Assembly: GCA_026874595.1 (NCBI GenBank)
Contig: CM049317.1
Coordinates: 19,799,882 to 19,863,881 of the forward strand
Source of the DNA: Sipunculus nudus
Taxonomy: Eukaryota > Annelida > Sipuncula > Golfingiida > Sipunculidae
Direction: 5' to 3'
Length of the DNA stretch: 64,000 bases
Position 1 is the first letter of the stretch. Every line of letters starts with the position of its first letter. A model generated the notes under the pieces. The model was not told the origin of the DNA. It was given only the letters and a program-made list of their open reading frames with translations, and ran no database searches. Below are positions 11,605 to 24,178 of the stretch, piece by piece. Both the position numbers and the translations under genes were made by a program.

Positions 11605-13959
11605 ATGGATGTTCAAAATACCTTATTAGTTCTATTCACCATTTCGGTTATGGTGATAGATTCCAATGATGCAGGTGAGAATATGTTATATTTCAGTTAA
11701 TCGGCCATTACATATCAACATAAAGTAGCCCGCCCCCCCCCCCCCAACTCTATCTTGATCATATCATGTTCGGATTACGTAATAGGAAAATATTTCCATG
11801 GAAGTAACAGTTTGGAAGGGGCCATATTCCTGAAGCGGCCGCACACGGAAGGTCAGCCTCATCCACCCGACTGTGAATGTGACGAAAGAGCAGAGGTACT
11901 CTAAGCGGCGAATGATCAGATCGACTGACAGCCGACAGAGCGTAGGCGGGGAGAGTTCGACAAAGACAAACGGCTTGTTATCACATTTCGATTAATAAAA
12001 TCAGACATGCAGAACTGCAGTTGAGAACCAAGCATTTATTTGTATAAAACTAAGGCGTGGACACGTCGAACGCTGCGATCAACATGATCGTCATTCAGAT
12101 TATATTTATTTCCCACTTATGCCCATTATTGCTACCTGGTGGCAACTACAGAGACTATTTTCCCATGACAGCAAAGTTTCATATATGCATGGTTACAATT
12201 TAGCTACTTTCCCCTACCGCGAATATCGCGAATTTGAAACCACCGCGAGTAACAAGCCAGCCATAGTATACATAACTCTACAACAACAACAAAATCATCA
12301 AGTCAAACGATAATGCTATGATTACGTATACCAATAGCAAAAGTTAATAATTTTTACATCCATGATATCTATTTTTGAAGCAACTGGCATGTGAGCTAGA
12401 TAGCAATAGCGTCTCTAGAAATAGTTTATTGTGGTTGTTATATTAGTCCTGAAAATAACGATTTAATTTAAAGAAATGCATATATTTAAAGCATTATATT
12501 GGTGAAGGCATCATATGAGAAATAATGGTTAGACATTCCCTCGCTCAGGGCAGCATACTGTTTATACATTAGCCTAATGAGATATTGATGGTACACGCTG
12601 GGATATCATGATCAAATGGTAACATGATTTGACATTACCAATATGAAGATACACATTTTCACCGTGATTAACTGTATCGGATTTATGTTATTTTCTCTGC
12701 TAATGAAAAACGTATAATTTATAGGGAATGATAAGCAACAGATCATTTCTCAGATGAAAATGTTTCACAAATGTTTTCACGATCCTACGATCATCTACAG
12801 CCGTGTCTAGCAGCCGGGGCAGCCAGTTCAGACGGGGAAAGGTCAGAAAGAGGTTAATTATAGCATGCAGAAATTAGTGTTTTTTATCCCTCTTATTTGT
12901 TTCCCTGTACATGTTATGTAAATTTTCACCACAGGTGCTGCATGGTCGATTTTTTCCCCATTTTATCAATAACACTAACATATTATTAAAGCTAAACATA
13001 TTATACAATAATTCAAATAATATACCATTATCTGCATTAATATTATGTTCATTTCCGTCTTAATTCAGTCACCCTCGCGTCACGTCCATGGATTTAAATA
13101 AGGAAACCTACGTACGTAATGAGAGGATTGACATCTACGGCAAGATTGTAGTCCAGATTTTCTGGTACGAACAGGACAGGACAGACAGCATGGGACTGGA
13201 GGATGGAGAGTATGATATTATGTCATATATAAGCTTTTAAATTATAGATATGCGTTAACGGATAAATTTCTCACTTGTGAATATTTGAAATATTTAGTTT
13301 GATGACAGTAAGTAGTGCTGTGAGTAGAATTCTTGATTTTAGTCGCTCATGGACATCACATAAACAGCTAATGTTTGACTGTTAGTCACTTTTTTGGAAA
13401 TGCTAGGAATTCAGTAAAACGTAACATTGAAATTTTAGATCAAATATATACCTGTTGAAGTGTACATCTTTCCAATAAATACTTGCTTCTCCCAACTGAT
13501 TGCCTACTATTCGATAAATATCTGAATATATAATAGCTATCGCCTACATGTGTATACAGTAAACGTAGCAGTGAACGTGTGAATAAACTTATACCCAAGT
13601 TTTTCACATATATTTTATGAAAGCGTACTATCCTTCATTATCAAGCCTAACCTTGGGGAAAAAAAATCTGAAATCCACCATGCAATCCAAGATCGATCAT
13701 TGATTAGGGATCATCTTCATCAATTAAATCGGTCATCGGTCTCGACAAAAACGCTTAGTTTGTGTTTTATCTGATATCATCATGTATATTTTTTTCAACC
13801 TGTTTCTATATCTTGACTGATTTTTTTTTTATAATTTTGATTCCTTGAATATTTTACACATTGTATCGTGATTATATTTGTAGAGATTTGGCTGTCTGGA
13901 CAAGAACTTCAACCAGTAATAAATGGAGACTTTTCTACTCACTTTGGCACCAGAGCTGA
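11605..13959 (+). pseudogene. Diverged DUF4440-like paralogue, locus A1, broken
   Basis: The four-exon layout matches locus C in phase and order. Exon 1, 11605-11674, encodes MDVQNTLLVLFTISVMVIDS, a signal peptide, and ends at a GTGAGA donor. Exon 2, 12725-12841, has NDKQQIISQMKMFHKCFHD, aligning with SDEEQIMRQLNYFHRHADH of C. Exon 3, 13069-13209, has NERIDIYGKIVVQIFWYEQD, aligning with RKLDIMGNIAIQDVRYEEDG. Exon 4, 13884-13959, has DLAVWTRTSTSNKWRLFYSL then WHQS and stop. Lesions are an in-frame TAG at 12808-12810 in exon 2, and an exon 3 start that is 10 nt shorter than in C and 7 nt shorter than in A2, which throws the conserved part out of frame. Exon 2 is 27 nt shorter than in C, in frame, and lacks the LYDQLYAPGAY part. 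I chose the ATG at 11605 over the upstream in-frame one at about 11536 because it begins the signal peptide. Confidence 0.72.
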
Positions 13960-15009
13960 ATGTAAAATCTGAAGTGATAAACCTTTCTTGGTGATATGAT
14001 TGTGATTTTCCTATTATTATTTTGTCCGTCTCTCTAGTTTAAACACTAGGCAGTGTCTTTAGTCCAAGTTAAATTTAACGTATATCATCATGGGAAACTC
14101 TCACTAACAACACCTTCTCGATATAACACTTTCTCCAGTATGCGCCCATCAAATGAATAAATCGTTGTATACTGAATGCCGGACCTTGACGACCGTTGGC
14201 TCTTAGCGGCATTTGCACGATCCGGGATGGCCTAAATTAGGTCCGATTGTGGTAAATTTGATGGGTAAGGGAAGCCCGCGCATTATTGGCACTTGATATC
14301 CAATTGACCAATAGAGTGTGTGTCAAGGTGACACAGATGAGTCCATTGGTAATCAATTTCAACGACCATTTTGGCACTGGCCCTGCTGATTAAAAATAAT
14401 TTTTGCAGAACCCCTGACACCAACCGTAGAGCATGTAAAGTTAAGTAAAATCGTGACAACCTTAGACTGATTTATCAAAATCCAGACATATCAACATTTA
14501 CAATTGTTTAATGTTTAAACTTTATATCATATGGATCTGACTAATTTCTCGCACATATTAAATTTTGATGCGGGGATGGACAGTGATGCGCGCGGTCCCT
14601 TAGAACCAACATTTTCCCTCGCACATTTCCTTCAGATCACTACTCCTGAGTATTTATAACTCTTATAACATGTGGCTGCAGGCGATTGGATATATAACTA
14701 ATGTAAGATAAAATTTTCTTCAAAGTTTGTTATTCATATAGAATAAACAAACGTAAAAGCCATCTGCCTTGTAAATCTAGCTACTGTATCTGTAGCCGCC
14801 TAAAGCGACGAAACTTTTGATGACCAGAGCTTATATTTATGCCCATTATCTGGTGACCCGACTGAAGTTTATTTCCTGAAAGTATTGTCTGAGTGTGTGA
14901 AGTTACCCGGGGCTTCTAAGAGCACAGGAAGTGTAGGTATAAATGTAGTGAAGAGAAGTCCATTGAAATGCCCTGTTATTTATATACATAAATAAATACA
15001 CACACACAC

Positions 15010-15075
<66 letters not shown>

Positions 15076-16160
15076 ATATTTATTCTCATGGTACATTTTC
15101 TTTGCTTTGTTCTTATACGTTTCATACACCTTTACAGATGGCAAGCATTACTTCTCTGCGATGGCTCCCGTTTTCTTTCTTATGGTATCTTATTCCTATC
15201 CAAAGGTGACCAAACATTTCCCCCCTGTTGCTAGTTTATTTCTGTCCGGTATATTACAATTAGCGTTATCTTGAATATTCATAGTTTACATTAGTCATCA
15301 CAACTATTTAATAAAATAGAATTAAGCAAACTAAAATTGATAAAAATATAGTTGTATAAACTCGAAACAGGTAGGCAGAATTATTTTTTTCTAATTCCTA
15401 TTTGTTAAATATATCGTGGCGCAATTTAGAGATTGACTTGTTTATCTTGATTGATTTCGGAAACCGGCCCCATCATATTTGCTATTTCGTGGGCCGAACT
15501 GTGGCAATTCAAAGACTAAAAGGTTAATATTTACTTAATGCTAGTTGAGCGTGATGTCGTAATTAGTATGACGTGTGTTGATGTATGGCCTCAAGTTTGT
15601 TGTCTTATGTTTCTAGGACCGGCCAGCGTACTAAGACTCCTGGCCAATGTCATGATCGAATTGAGCACACTATGAACGAAGGATGATAAGGATATTCGTC
15701 ATTGACGAGAGGCAGATTAACTATATAATAAAAGCTTTGTAGATGATTGGTACCCTCAATTGGAATAGTCAGGGGCATAAAGATATTCATTCAAGGTATT
15801 AAAACCAGATCAAGAATTAAATTATTTCCAAATCAAGAATCTTATCCGTCTTCTAGGACAAAAGTTGCTAGTGTAAGTGTCAGAGGGTAATTGACTAAGC
15901 ATACACTGTAAAACTCCGGAATGCACAAAATCGTTGCTGGGGGCCGATGATATATTATGTTACAAGTCCTATTATAATCAACAATACCATCAATTATTCA
16001 ATCCGACAGGTATGTAACGTAAGTTATAATGATAACGGTTCCATAACTTTACTAATTATGCTATACCGAAAATAACTAGGTAAGCAAGTTAGGTTATTCA
16101 CAGGAAAATATATCTTTTGAGCTAATTACATATTGCATATGAACATTTACTCCCTTTTTA
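13960..16160. other. Downstream flank of A1, no gene seen
   Basis: No gene was recognised. It contains a (TA)n tract at 15014-15068 preceded by a short (CA)n. The matching tract in the right copy, 60816-60838, is less than half as long. Confidence 0.5.
15014..15068. repeat. (TA)n microsatellite
   Basis: About 27 units, preceded by (CA)n. The duplicate at 60816-60838 has about 11. Confidence 0.95.
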
Positions 16161-16162
16161 CC

Positions 16163-16520
16163 CGCTTCTGTAGCTGAGGTGTAGAGCGCAGGACTCAAAG
16201 CCGGGACATGGTGAGTTCAAATCTCAGGCGAGGTGGTGAGGTTTTTCACGGTTGGCCCCCATCCAGGGGGAACGCTCTGCAGGCTTAATGGGGTGATTGT
16301 GCCCATCAATCGTGTTTTTCCGTCACAAACGAGTCCGCCTTTCGGGGGTTCCTTAGTGGTATGACCCAGTAGTGGGGATGACACACAACCAGGGCCCGCA
16401 GGAGTGGTCTACAGAACCTGGTTGACACCAGGAAAAATCGGATATAAGCCTCTATCACGTACTACGAAACCGGAATGGAACTCTGTAGATGTACATATAC
16501 TTAGTTAAGCAAAGCATTAA
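16163..16520 (+). mobile_element. tRNA-derived SINE, copy 1
   Basis: The head has an A-box-like TAGCTGAGGTGTAGAGCGC and a B-box-like GAGTTCAAATCTC, in the right order and spacing for an internal Pol III promoter. A 250 nt body follows, with a GGTTGGCCCCCATCC stretch and an A-rich tail near 16500-16520. The right-copy version (61935-62300) has better boxes (TAGTTCAGGTGTAGAGC and GAGTTCGAATCTC). I do not recognise the SINE family. The element predates the duplication, since both copies carry it. Confidence 0.6.
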
Positions 16521-17820
16521 AAAAAATAGTGAAAAAAATACCTCCTCCAAAAAAAAAATATAATTAAAAATCACCATTGGGGCTGCATTATGTTTAATTG
16601 TATTTCTATGCGGATGATTATGCAGATTATTGTTAACACATAGATTATACAGCTGTAAGTTTCATGATTCTAACATTACTGAATGGTGTGCAGATTAAAC
16701 ACATAACTGCTCCTCTTTGATGTAAAGTACTAGCTTGTCTTTATCCAAAAGAATTGGAAGTAAGCAGTGATTGTATAATAGATGATATGATCAGCTTCCT
16801 TGAAGTGTAACTGTGCATCCATAGATTTTTATATTGACATACATTTTCCTAAAACAAAAACTATTATATTCTTACCTTTTTTGATAAACGAAAGATAAAA
16901 TAATAACATTATATATGTTGTAAGTCTAATATAATTTTATTTTCAACTATTTCGTCTCAGAAAAAAATATCAATCTGTAGTTGGTCATATCATGGAAATA
17001 TAAAGGAAGTCTTTGTTAAATCGAGAGTATTATGAAAATCCGGGATATTGCGAACCAGATCTTTAGGCACGAGCAGCAGGGGGATGACAGCTAGGTGAAT
17101 AAAATAGAAAAGTCTGTACCGTTACATCCACCAAGCCTTTTATGTAAAAAAAAGTGCTTTGAATTTATATAGGCCAAAAACACATCCACATCCGTTGATT
17201 TGGTGTATTGGTTGGTGAACGTAGGCAACACATGGTTTTTCGTTAAACTGGACGATTTTAATTTCAATGTTATTTGTTATTACATTCTATATTGGTCCAT
17301 TCTTCCTCACTTAGCCTGAAATACATCGAAATATACTCAGGGGCATGGTTATCCATGGATAAAGACTGTCCTATTCTGTATGGAACTCGAATTGAATGTG
17401 TAATTTAAAAATATAGCAGGGCGGGTGGTAGTCAGTTTTTTTGCGACGTGTTGTTGTGTGGTAAAATTGTGCGCAAATGTTGATACAGACATGTGTACTC
17501 AATCAGATGTTTGTTATTTTAAGCGTCATTTTTATGTATTAAACCCCAACCCAACAAGCAACAGTCGCTATATTATATCACAAACTTCTTGATTTTTTTT
17601 AAACAAGAGGTAAACAACCAGTAATATAAACCTGTAAGGGATAAATACACATACTGTGATTAGAGACAAACATAATGTAATACAATTAGTGGGATGAGTC
17701 AGGTTTAGCCGCGTGTTGATTAGACTCTGCTTATGATTAGGAGGTAAGACAGGGATTATTTTTGTTTAATCGTATAAAAGGTTAGAGGAGGAAAGCTGCA
17801 AACATGAATCCTTGCATTTA
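16520..17820. other. Intergenic sequence, no gene seen
   Basis: No feature recognised. Mirrored at 62300-63600. Confidence 0.5.
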
Positions 17821-18478
17821 TTCGCCTCACCCCGCAAAGCATTTTTTCGCTTTGTGTAGGATTTGCTTGCTGTTCGTGTCGATAAAACAAATCATATAAA
17901 TATTTTAACTTAAATATTTTCATAGCAGGCGTGAACTTAAAGAAGTCTAAATTGAAGGCCGCTGCTGCCTTATTAGGGGTCGTGGGGGATATTTTCCAAG
18001 CAACTTTCAGTTTTTGATATTTTAGGTATAACGCTTAAAGAAACATAATCCTTAGTAATATTAGGCCTGTCAGTTCAGTTTTGCTGAATACAGAATGCAT
18101 CTATCGGCGCTTCTAAAGTTTCTGCTTCATTTCACGTCTTTGAATGTCGGTTAAATAGCTACAAAAATGGCACCTTCCAACAGATTTACATAGCTTCCAT
18201 TCCAAATATGCATAGAAGATTCTAGCCAATGGTTTGACAGATTCGCTGCCGAGCCAACACATTCCCCCAGTGCTAGGGCTTGCAACCATGAGTAAGTTCT
18301 GGGTGTGGTTTGCTAAAAACGAGGGTATGGAGCAATTAAACCTGAGATAGCTGTTATGTAGGCAGCAAGACGTGACAATGTTAAGTGGCTTATTATAGCT
18401 ACAACCGCCTTCAAAGGAAACATGCGCACACATACACATACACACGGATATAAATATGTATATATGGGGAGAGAGAGA

Positions 18479-18618
18479 GGGAATCTGTATAGACCAGGAC
18501 CGGAGACTTTAGATTTAGACTCTCTGATCGACCACTGATATATCATTAGGAAAGTGATGTAGATTAAAAAAAAAGTCACAGTTAAAATCATATATGATCG
18601 AGAAGCAGAAAAGGCACG

Positions 18619-18693
<75 letters not shown>

Positions 18694-18860
18694 TTGGGTA
18701 AGAGGGAATCTGTAAGAGAGGGAATCTGTATAGACCAGGACCGGAGACTTTAGATTTAGACTCTCTGATCGACCACTGATATATCAGTAGGACAGTGATG
18801 ACGATTTAAAAAAAAAAAAATTACAGTTAAAATCATATATGATCGAGAAGCAGAAAAGGC
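18479..18860. repeat. Local direct duplication of about 138 nt flanking a (TA)n tract
   Basis: The 138 nt at 18479-18617 (starting GGGAATCTGTATAGACCAGG) recurs almost unchanged at about 18722-18860, with the (TA)n tract 18623-18689 between them. A single diverged equivalent is at 24950-25130 in unit C, so the local doubling happened after B and C separated. Confidence 0.85.
18623..18689. repeat. (TA)n microsatellite
   Basis: About 33 units, located between the two 138-nt direct repeats. Confidence 0.95.
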
Positions 18861-19699
18861 ACCGAGGATTATGCAGGTAGATCTTTCCTACGATGATGTG
18901 CGGCACGAGATTGAATCTACATACTTATTTGTATCCTTGTATTTTACATACTTGTATTTTAACTGCATCCAAAAAAAAACTTTCAAAATGAACAAACCTA
19001 TTTTATCAATCAATACAATTCTTAAAATGATATTATCGTTCTAGATAATACATAAGTAATTGTCATGCACAGTGATGAACTGTTTATATTCTAATGCAAT
19101 AGACCTCGATATCGTCACCGGCACACATAGCTTGTAAATAAACGACATTTGCGAGTGAGAATTAAAAAAAAAACCCTAATATAATCAATTCTAAGTTTAA
19201 TTTTTTTTACTCTTGACACATTCACTGCCACGTCCATGTTCACCCCCAGAACCAGGGTTATACACAGGGACCCCAGCATCCCCGAGAGCTGCAGTGGTAC
19301 CAAGACTAGGTGCTAATTACCTGATAAGAAGGTGTGACTTCTGATAAAACAGGGGCAATAAAACTCGGGGGAGGTGTGAAGTTGGGCCCTGAGCCAAATG
19401 ACCGATAGTAGTCCAAGCATGGCTTGGATGACTAGTCTCATAGCGTCTACGTTGACACCAGCATAAAGCTAACAACTGATTCAAATAAAGAACTATATTT
19501 ATTGTAAATGATGCACGAATTTAAAATGTGTATGTTGGCGCGAATGCTGAAATGGCAAGAGTCAAATGACTGAAAGGCACTAACATATATAGGCCTATAT
19601 ATGTCTAACTTCAATAAATATTATAGCGGTACTGTCTTTTCAGGCACGCGCGATTTGTACATTTTTGTTATATTACCACAAACACAAAAACAAATAGCA

Positions 19700-19803
19700 G
19701 AGCCAGAACGGCGCAGTGGTTAGAACAGGTGGTCAGCATGTGCATCTATGGCTTACCGCGTGACTTCGAATCTGCGTGCTGTTCCTTTTTTTTTTGTTTT
19801 TTT
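19700..19803 (+). mobile_element. Degenerate tRNA-derived SINE head with poly-T end
   Basis: GGCGCAGTGGTTAGAAC resembles an A box and GACTTCGAATCTG a B box, about 50 nt apart. A poly-T run at 19783-19806 follows and could act as a Pol III terminator. The stems of a true tRNA do not form well, so I call it a SINE fragment, not a tRNA gene. Confidence 0.4.
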
Positions 19804-20579
19804 TTTACAAATATGTAGTTTTAATGCTCAAACATACATTTTTACAGTTTAATAACGAACACAGCGATTCTAATATATGCATATATCTATATATATGTAA
19901 ATAAGTAACAAGCAATAAGCCGAAAGAATCATTTGCAGTTGCGTTCTGATTACAATGCCGATCTGTGTATCGTTGCACGCACCTTATTGTGTTGATTGCG
20001 CAATACCCTGTCCTCGCGGGGCAATAAACCTGGATGACCTCAAGCCTCGCTATCTTGAGTTTACACCTAAGGTACGATCTATCACACGTCGGTCTCCTAA
20101 CCGGGTCTTTCATAAATAAGTGGCCAAAATATGCTCTAATATAAAACTAGCTACATATTTTTACAATCGTCGCCTTCGTTTGATTCAAAGTAGTATTCTT
20201 ACAAGGAATCGACTTCAAACTGAAGCGCGTCGGAAAGTTATTTCAAGGCAAAGGACCGGTGCCGTGGATTTTGTCACCAACAAAATAAGCCGATAATCTC
20301 GTAATTTATTCGTTTTGTTCAGCCTATTAAAATGATGTTTTTTACTGTATGAGTGATATCGTGATCCATGACCCTAAAATAAGACAGTCTCCTTGGTATA
20401 ACATACAACTTAGAGATACGAGTAACACGGGCCAATCAAATGGGATGTAGTATAGATCATCTTTAATTTATTCGGCTTTATTAATTTTGCAATCACGAAG
20501 AATGTTTACATGTTAAACTGAGAAATGTTATTAATTGTTTAAATAATCCATGATTCTTTCCAAATGACGAAATCATTAG

Positions 20580-20768
20580 TTATAAAGAATGTTGACGGAC
20601 ATAATAAAAAAAGTCAATGCCTTCAATAATTCGTGTAACAGCCTCAGGAATGAAATGATAATTGCAGTTGTTCACAGACTTAAGTATCTCGGTTAGAACC
20701 CGGACAGCAACAGGTAAGCCCAGCAGACCTCTCAGGGGCGGACGCCCCGCTGTAAAGGACTTACACAT
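20580..20768 (-). other. Unassigned 62-codon frame downstream of pseudogene B
   Basis: The frame encodes a peptide with GRPPLRGLLGLPVAVRVLTE and PEAVTRIIEGIDFFYYV. The homologous stretch of unit C (about 27100-27300) has several stops in the same frame, so it is either a decayed exon there or not coding in either place. No family was recognised. Confidence 0.15.
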
Positions 20769-21904
20769 TCTTCAGGATATTTAAGAAGAAGAAATATTAA
20801 CTTAGGGCAGTACCTGAATTTGGCTAGAGTGTTCTCAGCTTTCCCCAGTAAGCTATATCAGCTGTATGTCTGTGTGCTCCATGCAAATACTTTTTACTTC
20901 TTGGTAACATAATACTTTAAAAGAAAAAAAAACCCAGTAAACGTATGGTTTACATTTCATTTATCTAACATCTAACACAGAATTCTACATGGATAGAATT
21001 AACAAATATATTGTTTTCTCTCATTTGTATTAACCAATTTATAATGAAAAAAAAACATTGTCACAAGTATGGGTTATTGTTTATTATATACCGATGTGGC
21101 GAAGAGCATACAAGATATTTAACTCTTGTTTCACATGACATAGAAAACTTTCCACTTGCCATCGACCTTCTGCAATTCAATTCAAAGCAAAATATTGTAA
21201 AACTACCATCATATGCTTAAGTATCCTTATTTTTTAAAGGAATTTACGAAACTTTTGAGAGGCCACTGTTGAATAAACCTGATAAACAGATACTAATATA
21301 TGAGACAGCAGAGTAATTAAATTCATTAAAAAATGCATGTTCATCTAGCATTAACCACATGTTTTTTCTTTACAAAATGCCATTTAGGTGCAATTTTGAA
21401 AAGAAGTGAGTGGCGAATTTTTTGTTTGAGTGCGTTTTACTAAAGATGTTAAATGAAAAATTATTACTTTTAAAAACTCTTTACAGAGCAGAATTAACAA
21501 TTAACAAAAAGAAGAAACGTAAGGGTAAGAAGTTAACAGGATCCTAAAATTGGCCTAAATCAGTTTCCCTACACTTTATAATATTTTGGAGTCTAAGGAC
21601 TTGTGAATAAAGAGTGAATATATATATAACACATAAGACAGTGAAATAAAGCAAAAATGTAAAGATTTTTATGGGAAAAATACGTTTTTCGTAAAGTATA
21701 ATCAATTTTGAAAATGGGCGTGGGTCATAATGATGGACTAACTAAACACATACTTACCATTTTCTAGCACTTCTCCGTTGGCTCCATCATTCTCATCATG
21801 TATGGCAATATTTCCCATGATGTCGAGCTTCCTGTTACGGAACTTTTCGTCCTTTACGTATTTCAGGGCGCTACAGATCAAGGCCAAGATGTTTGCTGGA
21901 TGAA

Positions 21905-21906
<2 letters not shown>

Positions 21907-21971
<65 letters not shown>
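21907..21971. repeat. (TA)n microsatellite next to the exon 3 acceptor of pseudogene B
   Basis: About 32 units, ending 12 nt upstream (minus sense) of the exon 3 start at 21895. Confidence 0.95.
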
Positions 21972-21974
<3 letters not shown>

Positions 21975-22273
21975 ATATATTGAATAATATGATAGGTTAA
22001 TAAATAAACATTTAATTTAACTTAATTTAATAACTTAAAGGTCAGTCAGCATACAGTGTCAATTTTTAGTAAACAAGTGCTTGTTTTATACAAGTTGTTT
22101 CATCGCCATTCGCACAAGATTTTTAAACCAATAATGTAATGGCATAACTATATCCATCAACATTTTACAATACAAGTAGGATGTATCCATTTGGTACGAT
22201 TTGTTTGTTGTTTTTCTAATAAGTAAAGATGTTATGTATATGTTACATATATGTGATACATTGAATATATAAG

Positions 22274-22320
22274 TAAATAAATAAATAAATAATTAAATAA
22301 ATATATATATATATATATAT
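22274..22320. repeat. (TAAA)n plus short (TA)n
   Basis: About seven TAAA/TAAT units run into ten TA units, in intron 2 of pseudogene B. Confidence 0.9.
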
Positions 22321-22892
22321 CAATTGCAAATCATACATGATATATTGTTTTTACATGTGAAACATCTTTATTTATAATACAAAAAATACTCTTTAATTTA
22401 CATTGTGTGACATTATATTAAAAAAGTTAACATTTCACATATTAACATTAACGCACAGTGTTAAAATAAGAACAAAGCTGGTTTTGGCTATATAATTTTT
22501 TTTTATATTTACATACACACAAGCTGTTTTTTTTATTTGAATGTGTTTCTAGAAGATGTATATACCTTTCGAAAATGGTTAAAGCTAGCCTCATCGACAG
22601 TAACATATAATAGCATTTGATGAATGGATGATTGGGCTATTCTTATCAAGGATCAATAAAATAACTCTTTCTCAAGATCAGAACAATAAACCATTTTGAT
22701 CTTGATTAGATGTAGAATAAACTCTTACCTTTGTCAGTGGTAACTTTCTCCCCTTGGGGTAGGAGTTAGGCCCCAGACGCGTACAGTTGATCGTACAGTT
22801 GTTCAGGGTTAGGAAGGTCTGCAAGCCGGTGAAAAAAGTACAGCTGTCTCATGATCTGTTGTTCATCGCTTTCTGCAAAGAAAATAAAAGGT

Positions 22893-22894
<2 letters not shown>

Positions 22895-22950
<56 letters not shown>
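22895..22950. repeat. (TA)n microsatellite next to the exon 2 acceptor of pseudogene B
   Basis: 28 units, 23 nt upstream (minus sense) of exon 2. Confidence 0.95.
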
Positions 22951-22956
<6 letters not shown>

Positions 22957-23479
22957 GCATGAATCGTTAATACTAAACAGGTCATATTGCATTAAAATAA
23001 TCGGATCAAAGTGTTTGCAAAATAGGCAAAATAAAAGAAACAATAAACAAATGGAATCAAATGAACCTTCTTGGTGGAAGTTAAGCCATCAAACTGACAG
23101 TCGCTCAAAAGTCAAAGTAATCCTTTGATATTTAAATGAATTACTGTAGCCTTAACTAGTTATTTATTATTGTTCAAACCACCAAGTGTTTGAGAATTTA
23201 TAAGCTAAACAATTCGTCTGTTGAACAATTTAATAAAAAAAAATTGATGCACTGTCGACAACACACACACCATGTATTTGTGAGGAGATGTTCAAGTGAA
23301 TGATGGAAGGATCATCTATATCTACTACATTTTCGCTATCTTTCTATCAATTTATCTTTCCCTTACCGTTCTGCCCAAACACCAACGCCGACAAACATAA
23401 GGCGACAAGAACTGCTGAAAGGTGCTTGGAGAATCTTCTTTACAATCCCAAATTCGGTTACAGTGGCCTAAAATTCCAT

Positions 23480-24122
23480 TTTTTTTAGAGGCCAAGGCGG
23501 CTGACTCATAAGTTGATTCTTTCATGCAAGCATAACGTGTGAAATCTGCCTCATCACCTCGTACAACTGGTAACTTCAAAAGGTACAAACATGTAAATTA
23601 CGCCATTTAAACATGCATTATAAATGTATCCCATCATTAGAGTGCAAAGGTATGCATGCAACAAAATGATTTAGGTACCATCCTATGTGCTTATCTGCTT
23701 TCTTTATAGAAGTATAGCTTCCTAGTTTCCATCGCCAAGCGATTTCAAGCTAGCCAGAAAGGTAATGTTTAATGCAGGCACCTTCTCTACCAACCATTGA
23801 TACATTGTTAGCATCAAAAAGAGGGGACCTAAAAGGAAGAAATTAGAAATGCATTAATGAAAAGCTACAATTTAAGCATCAACATACATGACTAAATATA
23901 CATACATAACCCACCAACTGACATTTTATTACTATCACGATATTAACCTTAGCGTATTTAAGAAATATAATTAACTTATCGACCTGCCCGTTAAACGACA
24001 AGTTTTGCACAATTCCATTACAAATAAGAGCTAAATTGTGAATAATATAAATACAGTACTTCCGCTAACATAGTGCCCATTTTTTTAATTTGACTTAGAT
24101 AGAGGAAATTCCATACAGATCC

Positions 24123-24178
<56 letters not shown>

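Larger units (their letters stand above)
1..18016. repeat. Left copy of a large direct segmental duplication
   Basis: The whole stretch recurs in the same orientation at about 49247-63811, in collinear order, with roughly 90-95% identity judged by eye. The right copy lacks about 3823-4866 and about 8562-10957 of this one. Contents include the orphan exon 1, the A1 gene remnant, a SINE and two (TA)n tracts. Similarity stops just after a stretch reading GGGATATTTTCCAAGCAAC. Confidence 0.9.
21119..23404 (-). pseudogene. DUF4440-like paralogue, locus B, broken
   Basis: All four exons of locus C have recognisable counterparts here. The exon 1 remnant is about 23404-23352: the signal-peptide core AVLVALCLSALVFGQN survives, but no in-frame ATG precedes it. 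Exon 2 is 22872-22729, the same 144 nt length as in C, with an in-frame TAA at 22768-22766 where C has a Tyr codon. Exon 3 is 21895-21754, 9 nt shorter than in C, losing part of the QDVRYEEDG strand in frame. Exon 4 is 21169-21119; 19 nt are missing right after the acceptor, removing the GLAIWKK stretch, and the penultimate Trp codon is TGA. Splice sites of exons 2 and 4 remain good. It lies directly downstream, in tandem, of the intact locus C on the same strand. Several independent lesions make it a pseudogene with little doubt. Confidence 0.8.
17820..24100. repeat. Tandem unit B (older duplication, carries pseudogene B)
   Basis: Collinear in direct orientation with 24330-30060. Shared blocks include the TTTGCTTGCTGTTC start, the TAGACCAGGA/CTCTGATCGACCA stretch, CACCTAAGGTACGATCT, TTTTGTTCAGCCTATTAAAATG and all four gene exons. 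Similarity is clearly lower than in the 1/49 kb pair, so this duplication is older. Confidence 0.8.

Noticed and set aside
16163-16240. A functional tRNA gene
   Set aside because: tRNA-like promoter boxes continue into a long SINE body with an A-rich tail; no mature tRNA 3' half forms.
18113-18591. Overlapping minus-strand frames of 110 and 92 codons
   Set aside because: The homologous stretch in unit C (24655-25014) does not preserve either frame, and no domain is visible.
19700-19803. A functional tRNA gene
   Set aside because: A- and B-box-like stretches exist, but the T stem and acceptor stem do not pair, so it is more likely a SINE head.
20580-20768. Minus-strand frame as a real small gene
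   Set aside because: Its counterpart in unit C is full of stops; kept only as a low-confidence note.
21798-23128. Open frames of 60-113 codons rich in Ile-Tyr repeats, on both strands
   Set aside because: They are translations of (TA)n tracts; the same happens at 24085, 29242, 32788, 35535, 39000 and 46449.
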